Below are positions 24,739 through 32,968 of a stretch of DNA of 34,694 nt, one piece after another. Numbering within the stretch: position 1 is the first letter of the stretch; each line of letters starts with the position of its first letter. The DNA is taken from positions 1 through 34,694 of the forward strand of contig JABSQK010000147.1 in the NCBI GenBank assembly GCA_013215875.1, read 5' to 3'. This DNA comes from Lentisphaeria bacterium. Its GTDB lineage: Bacteria > Verrucomicrobiota > Lentisphaeria > JABSQK01. The notes under the pieces are model-generated. The model saw only the letters and a program-made list of their open reading frames with translations, had not been told where the DNA came from and did not search any database. Position numbers and translations under genes: made by a program.

Positions 24739-25433
24739 AACCACTGATCATTGCACATCGCGGCTGTTCATCACTCGCACCTGAAAATACCGTCGAGTCC
24801 GTAAAACTTGCCCTCGACTGCAATGCCGATGGAATTGAAATAGATGTACGACTCACTGCCGATAAACAAATCGTTGTTACTCACGATACCTGTACCGATC
24901 GCATATCGACAGAAAACCTGGAAGTACCGACAACGACTTATGCCGATTTACACGAGCTCGATATAGGCAGCTGGAAAGGAAGCGAGTGGTCAGGGTGCCG
25001 CATGGCTCTGCTTGAAACGATATTTAATCTTATGCCAGATGACAAGCAACTACTGCTTGAAATAAAATGCGGTGATGAAATTATTGAGCCGTTAAAAAAA
25101 CTTGCACAAATCTTTCCCGCGAAACTAATAATCATATCCTTTGACTATGAACTCCTGCTTAAGATAAAGAAGCAGTTTGTAGAAATACCGGTGATGTGGA
25201 TCGTTGAAAAAATGGATAAAACAGTTTTAGAAAAATTTGCCCTATCTGATTTTGACGGGCTCGATTTTAATATCGATGTGAATACTTTGGACGAGATGAA
25301 GGACATTGCTGCGGGCCTGAAAAAAGAAAGTAAAATCATCTATACCTGGACAATGAACGATGCTCAAAGACTGGATGAGCTCTCATTTCTTGATGGGATT
25401 ACCACAGATTACCCACAGGATTTTAATCTTTAA
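24735..25433 (+). CDS. Glycerophosphodiester phosphodiesterase (GDPD family)
   Basis: 232 residues of a single GDPD TIM barrel. It hydrolyses glycerophosphodiesters to glycerol-3-phosphate and an alcohol. AHRGCSSLAPENTVES (H8, E17), ADGIEIDVRLTAD (E35, D37) and VVTHD (H50) give the metal-binding and catalytic residues, and the YTWTMND and DGITTDYP strands close the barrel. There is no signal peptide, so it is cytoplasmic, as in the UgpQ type. It starts at TTG 24735, overlapping the dioxygenase stop by four bases (TTGA). Its 3' end overlaps the convergent SHD1-like gene by 11 bp. Confidence 0.92.
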   Translation: MKPLIIAHRGCSSLAPENTVESVKLALDCNADGIEIDVRLTADKQIVVTHDTCTDRISTENLEVPTTTYADLHELDIGSWKGSEWSGCRMALLETIFNLMPDDKQLLLEIKCGDEIIEPLKKLAQIFPAKLIIISFDYELLLKIKKQFVEIPVMWIVEKMDKTVLEKFALSDFDGLDFNIDVNTLDEMKDIAAGLKKESKIIYTWTMNDAQRLDELSFLDGITTDYPQDFNL

Positions 25434-26319
25434 GTTCAGCGATTTGTGACTTAACGCCCTTTATCTGTTTCTTTACAGCGGAAATTTTGTCTTTTATCTG
25501 AGATCGCTTCTTTCTCTTTTTCCGTGAGAGAGAGTCATATTGATTTTTAAGTTTTGTTTCTTGAAACTTTAAATCATCGAGCTTTGATTCAAGTTTGGCA
25601 ATACGTGTTTCATTCTTAGCCTCTGCCCGATCCTCTATTTTATCCTGCCTGGCTTTCTCACGTTTTTTCACCGTGTCTGTAATTTTTTCCTCTTTGGATA
25701 AACGTTTCTCAGAAAAATCCTCTTTCTTTTTCCACTGACGATAGGCTTTGGTACTACCTGTGAATATAGCACCTAGTCGCAAGGGATTTTCTCCCAGTTG
25801 TTTATCAAAAGCTTTCCGTTTAAGAAAGTTTAATTCCTGGATTTGATTCATGCTCATGCCATTAAATTCGATCTTCTCATTATTGATTAATTTACAATAA
25901 GATGAAAATGCCTGATCCTTTTTATAAACCATCGCATTCGACACCGCATAACTACGCTTGGTCGTTTTTACGACTAACAAATTCTCAGTGATTACATCCG
26001 TGACTGTACCGATGACCTTGATGGACGTCTTGCCCCTTAGAATGATCCGACCATCCTTATCAAGCACATAGCGCTGACCCGCCAGCTGAAATGCGGCCTT
26101 TTTATTTAAGTGATGTTTGACAAGATAAAAGACATCTTCATTGCTGAGATCTTTTAGACTGCAGCTTTTTATTTTTGTGGAATTGGCTAAACGGAATTCA
26201 ACTCGGCCTTTTTCCATATTCCAGAATTGAGCTTCCACCCGCTTTGAGTCGATTTCCCAGATGCGCAAATCAGCCGCAAATACCTGCAGGGATAGCATAA
26301 GTAGTATTACATATTTCAT
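25423..26319 (-). CDS. Exported SHD1-like protein with C-terminal coiled coil
   Basis: 298 residues. A signal peptide (MKYVILLMLSLQVFA, cut before ADLRIW) is followed by an SHD1-like domain at about residues 17-65 (RIWEIDSKRVEAQFWNMEKGRVEFRL ... LKDLSNEDVFYLVKHH), the best match to the SHD1 pattern in the window. A second beta-rich segment follows (about 75-135, ILRGKTSIKVIGTVTDVITENLLVVKT). The last 100 residues are a highly charged coiled coil (KIEDRAEAKNETRIAKLESKLDDLK ...). No strong ribosome site precedes the ATG. It converges on, and overlaps by 11 bp, the GDPD gene. Role unknown; the architecture suggests an envelope structural or binding protein. Confidence 0.75.
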   Translation of the reverse strand: MKYVILLMLSLQVFAADLRIWEIDSKRVEAQFWNMEKGRVEFRLANSTKIKSCSLKDLSNEDVFYLVKHHLNKKAAFQLAGQRYVLDKDGRIILRGKTSIKVIGTVTDVITENLLVVKTTKRSYAVSNAMVYKKDQAFSSYCKLINNEKIEFNGMSMNQIQELNFLKRKAFDKQLGENPLRLGAIFTGSTKAYRQWKKKEDFSEKRLSKEEKITDTVKKREKARQDKIEDRAEAKNETRIAKLESKLDDLKFQETKLKNQYDSLSRKKRKKRSQIKDKISAVKKQIKGVKSQIAELKD

Positions 26320-26360
26320 AGAAAAAGACTATAAGTCATGTGATGCATGAATCAAGAAAA

Positions 26361-26391
26361 AAGGCTCCCCATGAAAAACATGAGGAGCCTT
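26361..26391 (-). terminator. Intrinsic terminator of sodA
   Basis: Inverted repeat AAGGCTCC / GGAGCCTT with an inner CATG/CATG extension and an A-rich loop. On the minus strand the hairpin is followed by TTTTTTC. It lies about 20 bp past the sodA stop: a textbook Rho-independent terminator. Confidence 0.88.
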
Positions 26392-26411
26392 CAAAATTGC
26401 GATAGAAACTG

Positions 26412-27020
26412 TTATTTAGCTGCAGAGAATTTTTCTGCTACGGCATCCCAGTTTACTACATTCCAGAATGCGCTTACATAGTCCGGGCGACGATTCTGGT
26501 AATTCAGGTAATAGGCATGTTCCCATACATCAAGACCCAGAATGGGTGTAGATCCATCGGTATATGGGCTATCCTGGTTTGCGGTGCTGGTAACAGCAAC
26601 GGAACCGTCAGCCTTTACAACCAACCATGCCCAGCCACTGCCAAAACGTGTAGCTGCAGCATTAGCAAATTCAGTTTGGAATTCAGCAAAACTTCCACAG
26701 CTTGCGGAGATTGCATCGGCCAGAGCACCCGAAGGTTCACCGCCGGCATCCGGGCCCATGACTTCCCAAAAAAGCGTATGGTTGATATAGCCACCGCCAT
26801 TATTGCGAACAGCGCCCTGAATATCTGCAGGAAGACTGGCAAGATTCTTAATTAATTCAACAGGACATGTACTTTCGTGTTCAGTACCTTCCACTGCTGC
26901 ATTTAGTTTTCCGCAGTATGCTGCGTGATGTTTACCGTGATGAATTTCCATTGTGCGAGCATCGATATGCGGCTCTAATGCGTCAAGCGCATAGGGTAGG
27001 GGTGCGACTTCGTGTGCCAT
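26412..27020 (-). CDS. sodA: Superoxide dismutase, Mn type by motif
   Basis: Converts superoxide to hydrogen peroxide and oxygen in the cytoplasm. The metal ligands are all present: H27 (MEIHHGKHH), H81 ([13 protein letters not shown]), D164 and H168 ([19 protein letters not shown]). The glycine-rich NNGGG and the glutamine in TANQDSP are features that separate Mn from Fe enzymes, so manganese is favoured, though cambialistic use cannot be excluded. At 202 residues it is full length. It is monocistronic, with its own terminator. No Fur box was seen in its upstream region, unlike the prepilin operon. Confidence 0.96.
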   Translation of the reverse strand: MAHEVAPLPYALDALEPHIDARTMEIHHGKHHAAYCGKLNAAVEGTEHESTCPVELIKNLASLPADIQGAVRNNGGGYINHTLFWEVMGPDAGGEPSGALADAISASCGSFAEFQTEFANAAATRFGSGWAWLVVKADGSVAVTSTANQDSPYTDGSTPILGLDVWEHAYYLNYQNRRPDYVSAFWNVVNWDAVAEKFSAAK

Positions 27021-27364
27021 AATAATTCGTCCTTATATTGGTTTAAGTTATTGGCTATAAGTGCCTAACTATAAAGCACTCATTTCCTGCGTCAATCTCA
27101 CATTGTCGTTTTATTGAAATAGGAATTCCTATAACTAACCGTGAAGAAAGCAAAAAAATCGTCTACTCTCATATGCAAACCATAAAATATCGTAATCTAC
27201 ATTTTCGTTGGAACTCATGAAATACCCGTTATTTTTGAATTGACTTGAGTCCGTTTAAATTACCGGAAAGCATGATAGATTGAGGCGATGTACTGGAAAG
27301 CTTCGTGTAATGCTAAAAACAAGCAGCTTGGAATATTGAGTGAAAATATTCGTGAGCTATCTCC

Positions 27365-27408
27365 TTATTAATTCAGAGATTTTTATTTATTAATTCAGGG
27401 ACTTTTTT
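27365..27408. repeat. Tandem 22-bp direct repeat upstream of the SDR gene
   Basis: TTATTAATTCAG(A/G)GA(T/C)TTTTT occurs twice in tandem with a 22-bp period, 43-86 bp before the SDR start codon. A spacing of about two helical turns fits paired operator half-sites. The rest of 27021-27450 shows nothing recognisable apart from a weak AGTGC/GCACT inverted repeat near 27060-27080 in front of sodA. Confidence 0.45.
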
Positions 27409-27450
27409 GATGTTTAAGATGATAGATGTGTATATAGCTCTAGGAGATTC

Positions 27451-28218
27451 ATGACGGATCCCAGGAAAATTCTAATCACGGGTGCTTCCGGACTTATAGC
27501 AGGGTTCGCTATAAAAGCCCTTAAGGAAAGCTGCGAATTAACCCTTGTCGACCTTGACGATACAGCTTTTGTGGATTGCATAGCACTGGATCTCAGAATC
27601 GACTCACAAACACTGGACGACTTATGTTCGACTCACGATATGATCATTCACCTGGCTTTTTCCAAAGATCACACAGACGATATCAAAATGGCCGAAAATG
27701 TATACCGCGCGGCAATGAAAGCGGACTCAAAACCCAGTGTGATCATGGCGAGTTCCATTCATGCAGTGGGTGGCTATTGGGATTGGCAGAAGGAACCGTA
27801 TCGCTCCATCTTGAATAAGCAGGCATCCGCTGAAACCCTGAAAAATGCCCTGATTGGGATTGATCGTCCGCTTTATCCCAACAGTGTGTATGGTGCGTCA
27901 AAAGGCTATCTGGAGTTGCTTGGAAAGCATTATGCGGACCAAGGTTTGCAGGTCGTGGTCGTACGATATGGTGGTGTTACACATGAGCTTGATTTTTTTG
28001 AAAAAGAGCCGGGCTTTCATTCCATATGGTTCAGCCATGGCGATACGATTCACTTTTTTCAATGCCTTGTCAAGGCAGAGATTACCCAGCAGTACAGCGT
28101 TATCTTTGCGACATCCAAAAATCGTTTTGGGATACATGACTTGGGTCCGGCAGAACAGTTATTGAATTATACCGCTTCTGATGATGGCAGCGAGCAAGAT
28201 TACAAAAATGAACTATAA
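27451..28218 (+). CDS. Extended SDR: NAD(P)-dependent epimerase/dehydratase
   Basis: 255 residues. A Rossmann fold with nucleotide-binding TGASGLIAG (10-18), an aspartate at the end of beta-2 (TLVDLDD) that favours NAD over NADP, MASSIHAVGG at the catalytic serine strand, and the YGASK catalytic pair (Y147, K151). Overall closest in feel to uronate dehydrogenase-like or sugar-nucleotide SDRs. It is shorter than the 310 or more of sugar-nucleotide epimerases, so a free-sugar oxidation is more likely, but the substrate is unknown. AGGAG lies just before the ATG. It overlaps or abuts the GH130 gene, so it heads the carbohydrate operon. Confidence 0.85.
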   Translation: MTDPRKILITGASGLIAGFAIKALKESCELTLVDLDDTAFVDCIALDLRIDSQTLDDLCSTHDMIIHLAFSKDHTDDIKMAENVYRAAMKADSKPSVIMASSIHAVGGYWDWQKEPYRSILNKQASAETLKNALIGIDRPLYPNSVYGASKGYLELLGKHYADQGLQVVVVRYGGVTHELDFFEKEPGFHSIWFSHGDTIHFFQCLVKAEITQQYSVIFATSKNRFGIHDLGPAEQLLNYTASDDGSEQDYKNEL

Positions 28219-29695
28219 GTTTTTTATGAAAAATATTGCCAGTCTTAAAATAGAAGAACAGCGTTTTTATCCGGATATATCGCGGGTAATATTGCAGAGC
28301 TTTCTTCCTGGAAATTCCGAAAATGTACGCGGTATTTGTGAGCGTATTCTTGCTCTATCAAATGCCGAGGTCGTTTACAAAAAAGTAAAGAGTCGTTATG
28401 AGCAGCGCCATGCCGATATTGAAACGGTCTTTATGCAACATTATCAAATTGCTATTGAACACGCCGGCATAGCCGATTCTGAAAAGATAAAGGCGATGAG
28501 CCCAAACCAGAAAAAATTAATGGGGGCCTACTTTTCCAAAGAATATTCTGTTGAAGCAGCAGCCTTGTTTAATCCCTCGATTGTTCCATCTCGGGATCAA
28601 ACAGGTGTGGCGGATGGCGCCTTGCGCTTTATTCTCAGTCTTCGAGCAGTCGGCGAGGGACATATTTCATCGATCGTTTTCCGTTCGGGCATATCAAGTG
28701 CCGATGGCACAATAGAAATGGACCCGATTTCAGAGCATTTAAAACTACCGGAAATAAATCAAAATCCGGAATATGATAAACATACTTTTTTACTTAAGCT
28801 TGCTGAAATGAATTTGAATCCAGCCATTTATCAGGCGAGTTTAAACAGCCTCAATGCGCGCTTTAACTACAGGGATCTGGAGAACTGCATTTGGTATTAC
28901 GGGGTCAGTAACCCATCGACTGTTCATACAACAGAAACGGATGCAATTAAATGGCTGGCATTGTCAAATTATCAGGCATCATTTTCTGATCAAAGTGAGG
29001 TCTCATCGCGCGTTTTATTCCCATATTCAGAAAACGAAAATAATGGTATAGAAGACGCACGCTTTGTCGAATTTACTGATGATGGAAAAGTAAGTTACTT
29101 TGCTACATACACCGCCTACAATGGGGTGACCGTATTGCCGCAATTGATGATGACCAGGGACTTTAAGAGTTTTCGCATCAGCACACTCAACGGAGATGGA
29201 GTAAGCAATAAGGGAATGGCATTATTCCCTCGAAAGATTGGCGGAAAGTACTTTATGATTGGCCGTGTCGATAGTGAAAACCTATTTATCATGAGCTCGG
29301 ATAACATCCATTTCTGGAATAAATACGAGCCATTGCAGACACCCGGCTTTGCCTGGGACCTTATCAAAATCGGCAACTGCGGGTCGCCAGTAGAAACAGC
29401 AAGAGGCTGGTTGTTAATGACTCATGGCGTTGGCGCTTGCAGACAATATGCCATAGGTGCCATGCTCTTGGACCTTGAGGATCCAAGCATTGTTATTGCC
29501 TATCTGGACGAGCCTATTATCGAAAGTGAAGGGGAGGACCGGGAAGGTTATGTGCCAAATGTCGTCTATACCTGCGGCATAATGATTCATGGTGAAACCC
29601 TCATCATTCCCTATGCCATGTCAGACCGCATTACAGGATTTGTAACAGTTAATATAGATGACTTGCTCGACCGTTTGGTCATGCAGACGAAATAA
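28208..29695 (+). CDS. GH130-family mannoside phosphorylase/hydrolase-like protein
   Basis: About 495 residues. After an N-terminal helical extension of about 110 residues comes the five-bladed propeller of GH130: LFNPSIVPSRDQ, GIEDARFVEF (catalytic aspartate region), SNKGMALFPRKIGGKYFMIGR, IGNCGSPVETARGWLLMTHGVG, LDDP-like LEDPSIVIA, and GYVPNVVYTCG. GH130 enzymes act on beta-mannosides by phosphorolysis or hydrolysis; the long N-terminus places this outside the short characterised phosphorylases. The ORF can start at 28181 or 28208; the latter gives less overlap with the SDR gene and neither has a strong ribosome site. It lies between an SDR and a GT4 transferase, so it may trim or recycle what that transferase makes. 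Confidence 0.83.
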   Translation: MNYKFFMKNIASLKIEEQRFYPDISRVILQSFLPGNSENVRGICERILALSNAEVVYKKVKSRYEQRHADIETVFMQHYQIAIEHAGIADSEKIKAMSPNQKKLMGAYFSKEYSVEAAALFNPSIVPSRDQTGVADGALRFILSLRAVGEGHISSIVFRSGISSADGTIEMDPISEHLKLPEINQNPEYDKHTFLLKLAEMNLNPAIYQASLNSLNARFNYRDLENCIWYYGVSNPSTVHTTETDAIKWLALSNYQASFSDQSEVSSRVLFPYSENENNGIEDARFVEFTDDGKVSYFATYTAYNGVTVLPQLMMTRDFKSFRISTLNGDGVSNKGMALFPRKIGGKYFMIGRVDSENLFIMSSDNIHFWNKYEPLQTPGFAWDLIKIGNCGSPVETARGWLLMTHGVGACRQYAIGAMLLDLEDPSIVIAYLDEPIIESEGEDREGYVPNVVYTCGIMIHGETLIIPYAMSDRITGFVTVNIDDLLDRLVMQTK

Positions 29696-29713
29696 AATTC
29701 ACAGGAGTAGATA

Positions 29714-31978
29714 ATGGCAAGCAGTATAAATAGAGTCGTTTTTATAAGCGATTTTTTCCCTCGCCGTTGCGGTATTGCAACATTTACCTACGAACTATGC
29801 AATTCGATTACAGAGAGTCTAAAACCGGGAGCATATGCCGAAGTCGTGGCGATTGATGAAACACCCGAAAGCTATCAATATCCAGATTGTGTGCGCTTTC
29901 AAATAAATGAAAACATTCGCAATGATTATGTGGTCGCTTCTGAATTTATCAATATTATCGGCTACGATCTGGCCATTGTTCAACATGAATACGGCATCTA
30001 TGGCGGTGAGGATGGCAACTACCTTATTCATTTGTTACGCCGTCTAAACATGCCAGTTTTAACGACCTTGCACACGGTCCTTACAGAACCAAGTAAGGGT
30101 CAGCGCGAGGTGCTTATTGCTCTTGCGGAATTATCAGATTATCTCGTCGTAATGAGCCATAAGGCCGTCAAAATTCTCAAAGAGGTCTATGGGATTTCCG
30201 AAGATAAAGTGAGTTTTATTCCCCATGGTATTCCTGATATTCCTTTTAGTGATCCTTCCTTTCACAAGGATAGTTTTGGTGTGGAAAACCAAAAGCTTAT
30301 TCTTACTTTCGGATTAATTGGCCCCAGCAAGGGATTGGAGAAAATGATCGATGCCATGCCGGCGATCGTCGAGCAGCACCCGGATGCAGTCTACCTTATT
30401 CTGGGCGCAACTCATCCTCATATTATCCGCGATAGTGGTGAGAGCTACCGGAGGTCTTTAGTTCAACGTGCGAAGCGCTTAGGCGTCGAAAAGAACATTT
30501 TGTTTCACAATCGTTTTGTGAGTATGGAAGTGCTTGTACAATATTTGAGCGCTGCAGATATTTATTGTACGCCCTATCCCAATATGGCACAAATCACTTC
30601 GGGAACCCTGGCCTACGCGCTGGGATCTGGAAAAGCAGTTGTTTCCACACCGTATTGGTATGCCGAAGAACTGCTCGCCGACGGGCGGGGTGAGTTGGTG
30701 GACTTTGAGGATACAGAGAGTTTTTCCAACGCGATAAATATGTTATTAAATGATGATGGCAAACGCAATACCATGCGCAAAAAAGCGTATCAATTTTGTC
30801 GTTCTATGGTTTGGTCTAAAGTCGCTGCCGACTATATAGCTCTCGGAGAATCAGTCATTGCTGAACAAGCGTGCAAACCAAAACCCCGTAGTTTGGACAC
30901 AGTGGATGTTCTTGAAGAACTGCCAGTAACAAAACTTCAACACTTAAAAATTTTAACCGATGATACAGGTATATTGCAGCATGCTTTTTCCACCACGCCA
31001 AACCGCCATCACGGCTACTGCCTGGATGACAATGCCCGCGCACTTATTGTTACCTGCCTCCAATACAAACAGGAAAAAGATGATTCATTACTCTCAATGA
31101 TTCATACCTATCTCTCCTTCATCCAATATGCCTTTAATACTGAGACTCGTCGCTATCGGAATTTCATGAGTTTTCACCGGACCTGGCTGGAGGATGAGGG
31201 CAGTGAAGATTCACACAGCCGCGCTGTGTGGGCACTTGGCGTTGCAGTAAAATATGCACCCGTTCCAAGTATTGGAGAAACGAGTGCACGCATGTTCACC
31301 GGTGCCATAGAAAAAGTGGAAAGTTTCAAATCCCCCCGAGCGATTGCATTTTCGCTGATTGGGATCCATGCCTATCTTGAAATCTATGCTGGCGATAGTG
31401 ATATACGCCGCATACGAAATTCCCTGGCAGAAAAACTGTACAAACAGTTTAAGGAAAACGCCAACGATGATTGGCCTTGGATGGAGGATAGTGTTACCTA
31501 TGCCAATGGTATCCTGCCACTCGCCTTAATGCTCTCGGGCCAGTGGATTCCCAAGATGGACATGCATGAGATGGGAATCAAAGCCTTGCGCTGGTTGCTC
31601 GATAAGCAGAAGTCCGCCCAAGGACACCTAAGCATTATCGGCAATGAAGATTGGATGACACGAGACGGTAAACATTCCACCTTCGACCAGCAACCCATCG
31701 AACCCATGTGTCTTATACTCGCCTGTTGTGAAGCATACCGTTCCACACGCGATGACATCTGGGTGACAGAAGCACGGCGTTGCCTCGATTGGTTCCTTGG
31801 TAATAATGACTTAAATATACCCCTCTGCAATTTTCGCACAGGCGGCTGTCGCGATGGTTTACATCCGGGTGGTGCAAGCATCAACCAAGGTGCAGAATCA
31901 ACCCTGGCCTGGCTCATTTCTCTGCTCGCAATGCATGAGATCAATGAATTGTCACCAGCACCCAAAGAGAAAGAATAA
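29714..31978 (+). CDS. GT4 glycosyltransferase fused to an alpha-helical C-terminal domain
   Basis: 754 residues. Residues 1-385 or so form a GT-B fold of family 4: SDFFPRRCGIATFTYEL at the N-terminus, VQHEYGIYGGEDGNYL, TTLHTVL, FIPHGIPD, LTFGLIGPSKGLEKMIDAMP (donor-binding loop) and PYPNMAQITSGTLAYALGSGKAVVSTPYWYAEELL. The remaining 360 or so are helical and resemble an (alpha/alpha)6 barrel (GYCLDDNARALIVTCLQYK, WPWMEDSVTYANGILPLALM, GCRDGLHPGGASINQGAESTLAWL), which could be hydrolytic or binding. AGGAG precedes the ATG. GT4 proteins of this shape occur with GH130 partners, from memory. The donor is probably GDP-mannose, by association only. Confidence 0.83.
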   Translation: MASSINRVVFISDFFPRRCGIATFTYELCNSITESLKPGAYAEVVAIDETPESYQYPDCVRFQINENIRNDYVVASEFINIIGYDLAIVQHEYGIYGGEDGNYLIHLLRRLNMPVLTTLHTVLTEPSKGQREVLIALAELSDYLVVMSHKAVKILKEVYGISEDKVSFIPHGIPDIPFSDPSFHKDSFGVENQKLILTFGLIGPSKGLEKMIDAMPAIVEQHPDAVYLILGATHPHIIRDSGESYRRSLVQRAKRLGVEKNILFHNRFVSMEVLVQYLSAADIYCTPYPNMAQITSGTLAYALGSGKAVVSTPYWYAEELLADGRGELVDFEDTESFSNAINMLLNDDGKRNTMRKKAYQFCRSMVWSKVAADYIALGESVIAEQACKPKPRSLDTVDVLEELPVTKLQHLKILTDDTGILQHAFSTTPNRHHGYCLDDNARALIVTCLQYKQEKDDSLLSMIHTYLSFIQYAFNTETRRYRNFMSFHRTWLEDEGSEDSHSRAVWALGVAVKYAPVPSIGETSARMFTGAIEKVESFKSPRAIAFSLIGIHAYLEIYAGDSDIRRIRNSLAEKLYKQFKENANDDWPWMEDSVTYANGILPLALMLSGQWIPKMDMHEMGIKALRWLLDKQKSAQGHLSIIGNEDWMTRDGKHSTFDQQPIEPMCLILACCEAYRSTRDDIWVTEARRCLDWFLGNNDLNIPLCNFRTGGCRDGLHPGGASINQGAESTLAWLISLLAMHEINELSPAPKEKE

Positions 31979-32135
31979 CGGGCAAAGCGACAACTGGAAA
32001 GTAAAGAGGGCGACCGCTTTCACCTTTTAAATCTGGATAATTCTTAACGAGTGCAAAGCCTCTTTGTAAGCTCAAATCACTTTGGATATTTTTCACCTGT
32101 TTTACGGAACAATCAATTAAAGGGTATCTTTCAGT

Positions 32136-32963
32136 ATGAGTGAAATAGAGAAAAGCAGCTTTATGGTCCGTCAGGCAGATCGACTGTATCGACTATTTCG
32201 ATTTGCGGTAAAGAATTACTTCATTACACTTGCTGTCTTTATCAGCTGTGCATTGATTTCAGGAGCCCTTTATAGACGACATATTTCTAGTGAATTTCAG
32301 AAATTAATGGTACAAAGAATGTTCATGGTAAATAGACCTTACACAACAACATATACACCTGCTCAAGGGCATATTATAATTTTAAATAAAGCAAATGAAA
32401 TAAGTAAATCATGGTTCTTCGATGTAAATTCAAAGGATGAATATGAGCGAACCCTTCTACATATCGCTGTTTTTCTGGAGGGAGCAACCCACATGGAATT
32501 GGCAAAACGTTTGATAAAAAGAGGAGCAGATGTGAATGCAAAATCGAAATGGGGTAGTCGTCCATTGCAATTGGCCGTAATGGGAAAACCAGAGATAGTC
32601 GCACTCTTGCTCGAAAATGGCGCTAATATAAATGATATTGATCCACATAGCATGACTCTGTTGCAGAGAGCTACACCACCTTTCATTCAAAATTCAAATA
32701 ACGACCAGCTAGATATTGTTAAGTTATTACTTGAGGCAGGCATCAAAATCAATGCTAAAAATGAAAGAGGTCAAACAGTATTAGATACATTTTTCATACC
32801 ACCTATACCTCCAGCGCCACCACCACAAGTAGGTGAAGTGATTAAGAAACCGAGATTAATATCTCCTTTCGAAAAAGATATTAAGGAAAGGATTGAAATC
32901 AGGGATTATCTTATTTTCAAGGGTGCGAAGAAAAGTGCTGAATTGGACTCACAAGAAAAATAA
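32136..32963 (+). CDS. Membrane-anchored ankyrin-repeat protein
   Basis: 275 residues. A short basic leader and one membrane helix (about residues 28-45, YFITLAVFISCALISGALY) precede a linker and three ankyrin repeats (RTLLHIAVFLEGATHMELAKRLIKRGADVNAKSKWG; SRPLQLAVMGKPEIVALLLENGANINDID; LDIVKLLLEAGIKINAKNERGQTVLD). A proline stretch (PPIPPAPPPQ) and a charged tail follow. Ankyrin repeats mediate protein contacts; the partner is unknown. The start has only a distant AAAGGG. It is convergent with the VCBS-repeat gene, 5 bp between the stops. No function can be assigned. Confidence 0.75.
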   Translation: MSEIEKSSFMVRQADRLYRLFRFAVKNYFITLAVFISCALISGALYRRHISSEFQKLMVQRMFMVNRPYTTTYTPAQGHIIILNKANEISKSWFFDVNSKDEYERTLLHIAVFLEGATHMELAKRLIKRGADVNAKSKWGSRPLQLAVMGKPEIVALLLENGANINDIDPHSMTLLQRATPPFIQNSNNDQLDIVKLLLEAGIKINAKNERGQTVLDTFFIPPIPPAPPPQVGEVIKKPRLISPFEKDIKERIEIRDYLIFKGAKKSAELDSQEK

Positions 32964-32968
32964 TCAGT

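Noticed and set aside
27021-27120. Fur box in front of sodA
   Set aside because: Only a short AGTGC/GCACT inverted repeat is present; no GATAAT-type hexamers are found.
31498-31965. 155-residue minus-strand ORF
   Set aside because: Antisense to the well-supported GT4 fusion gene.
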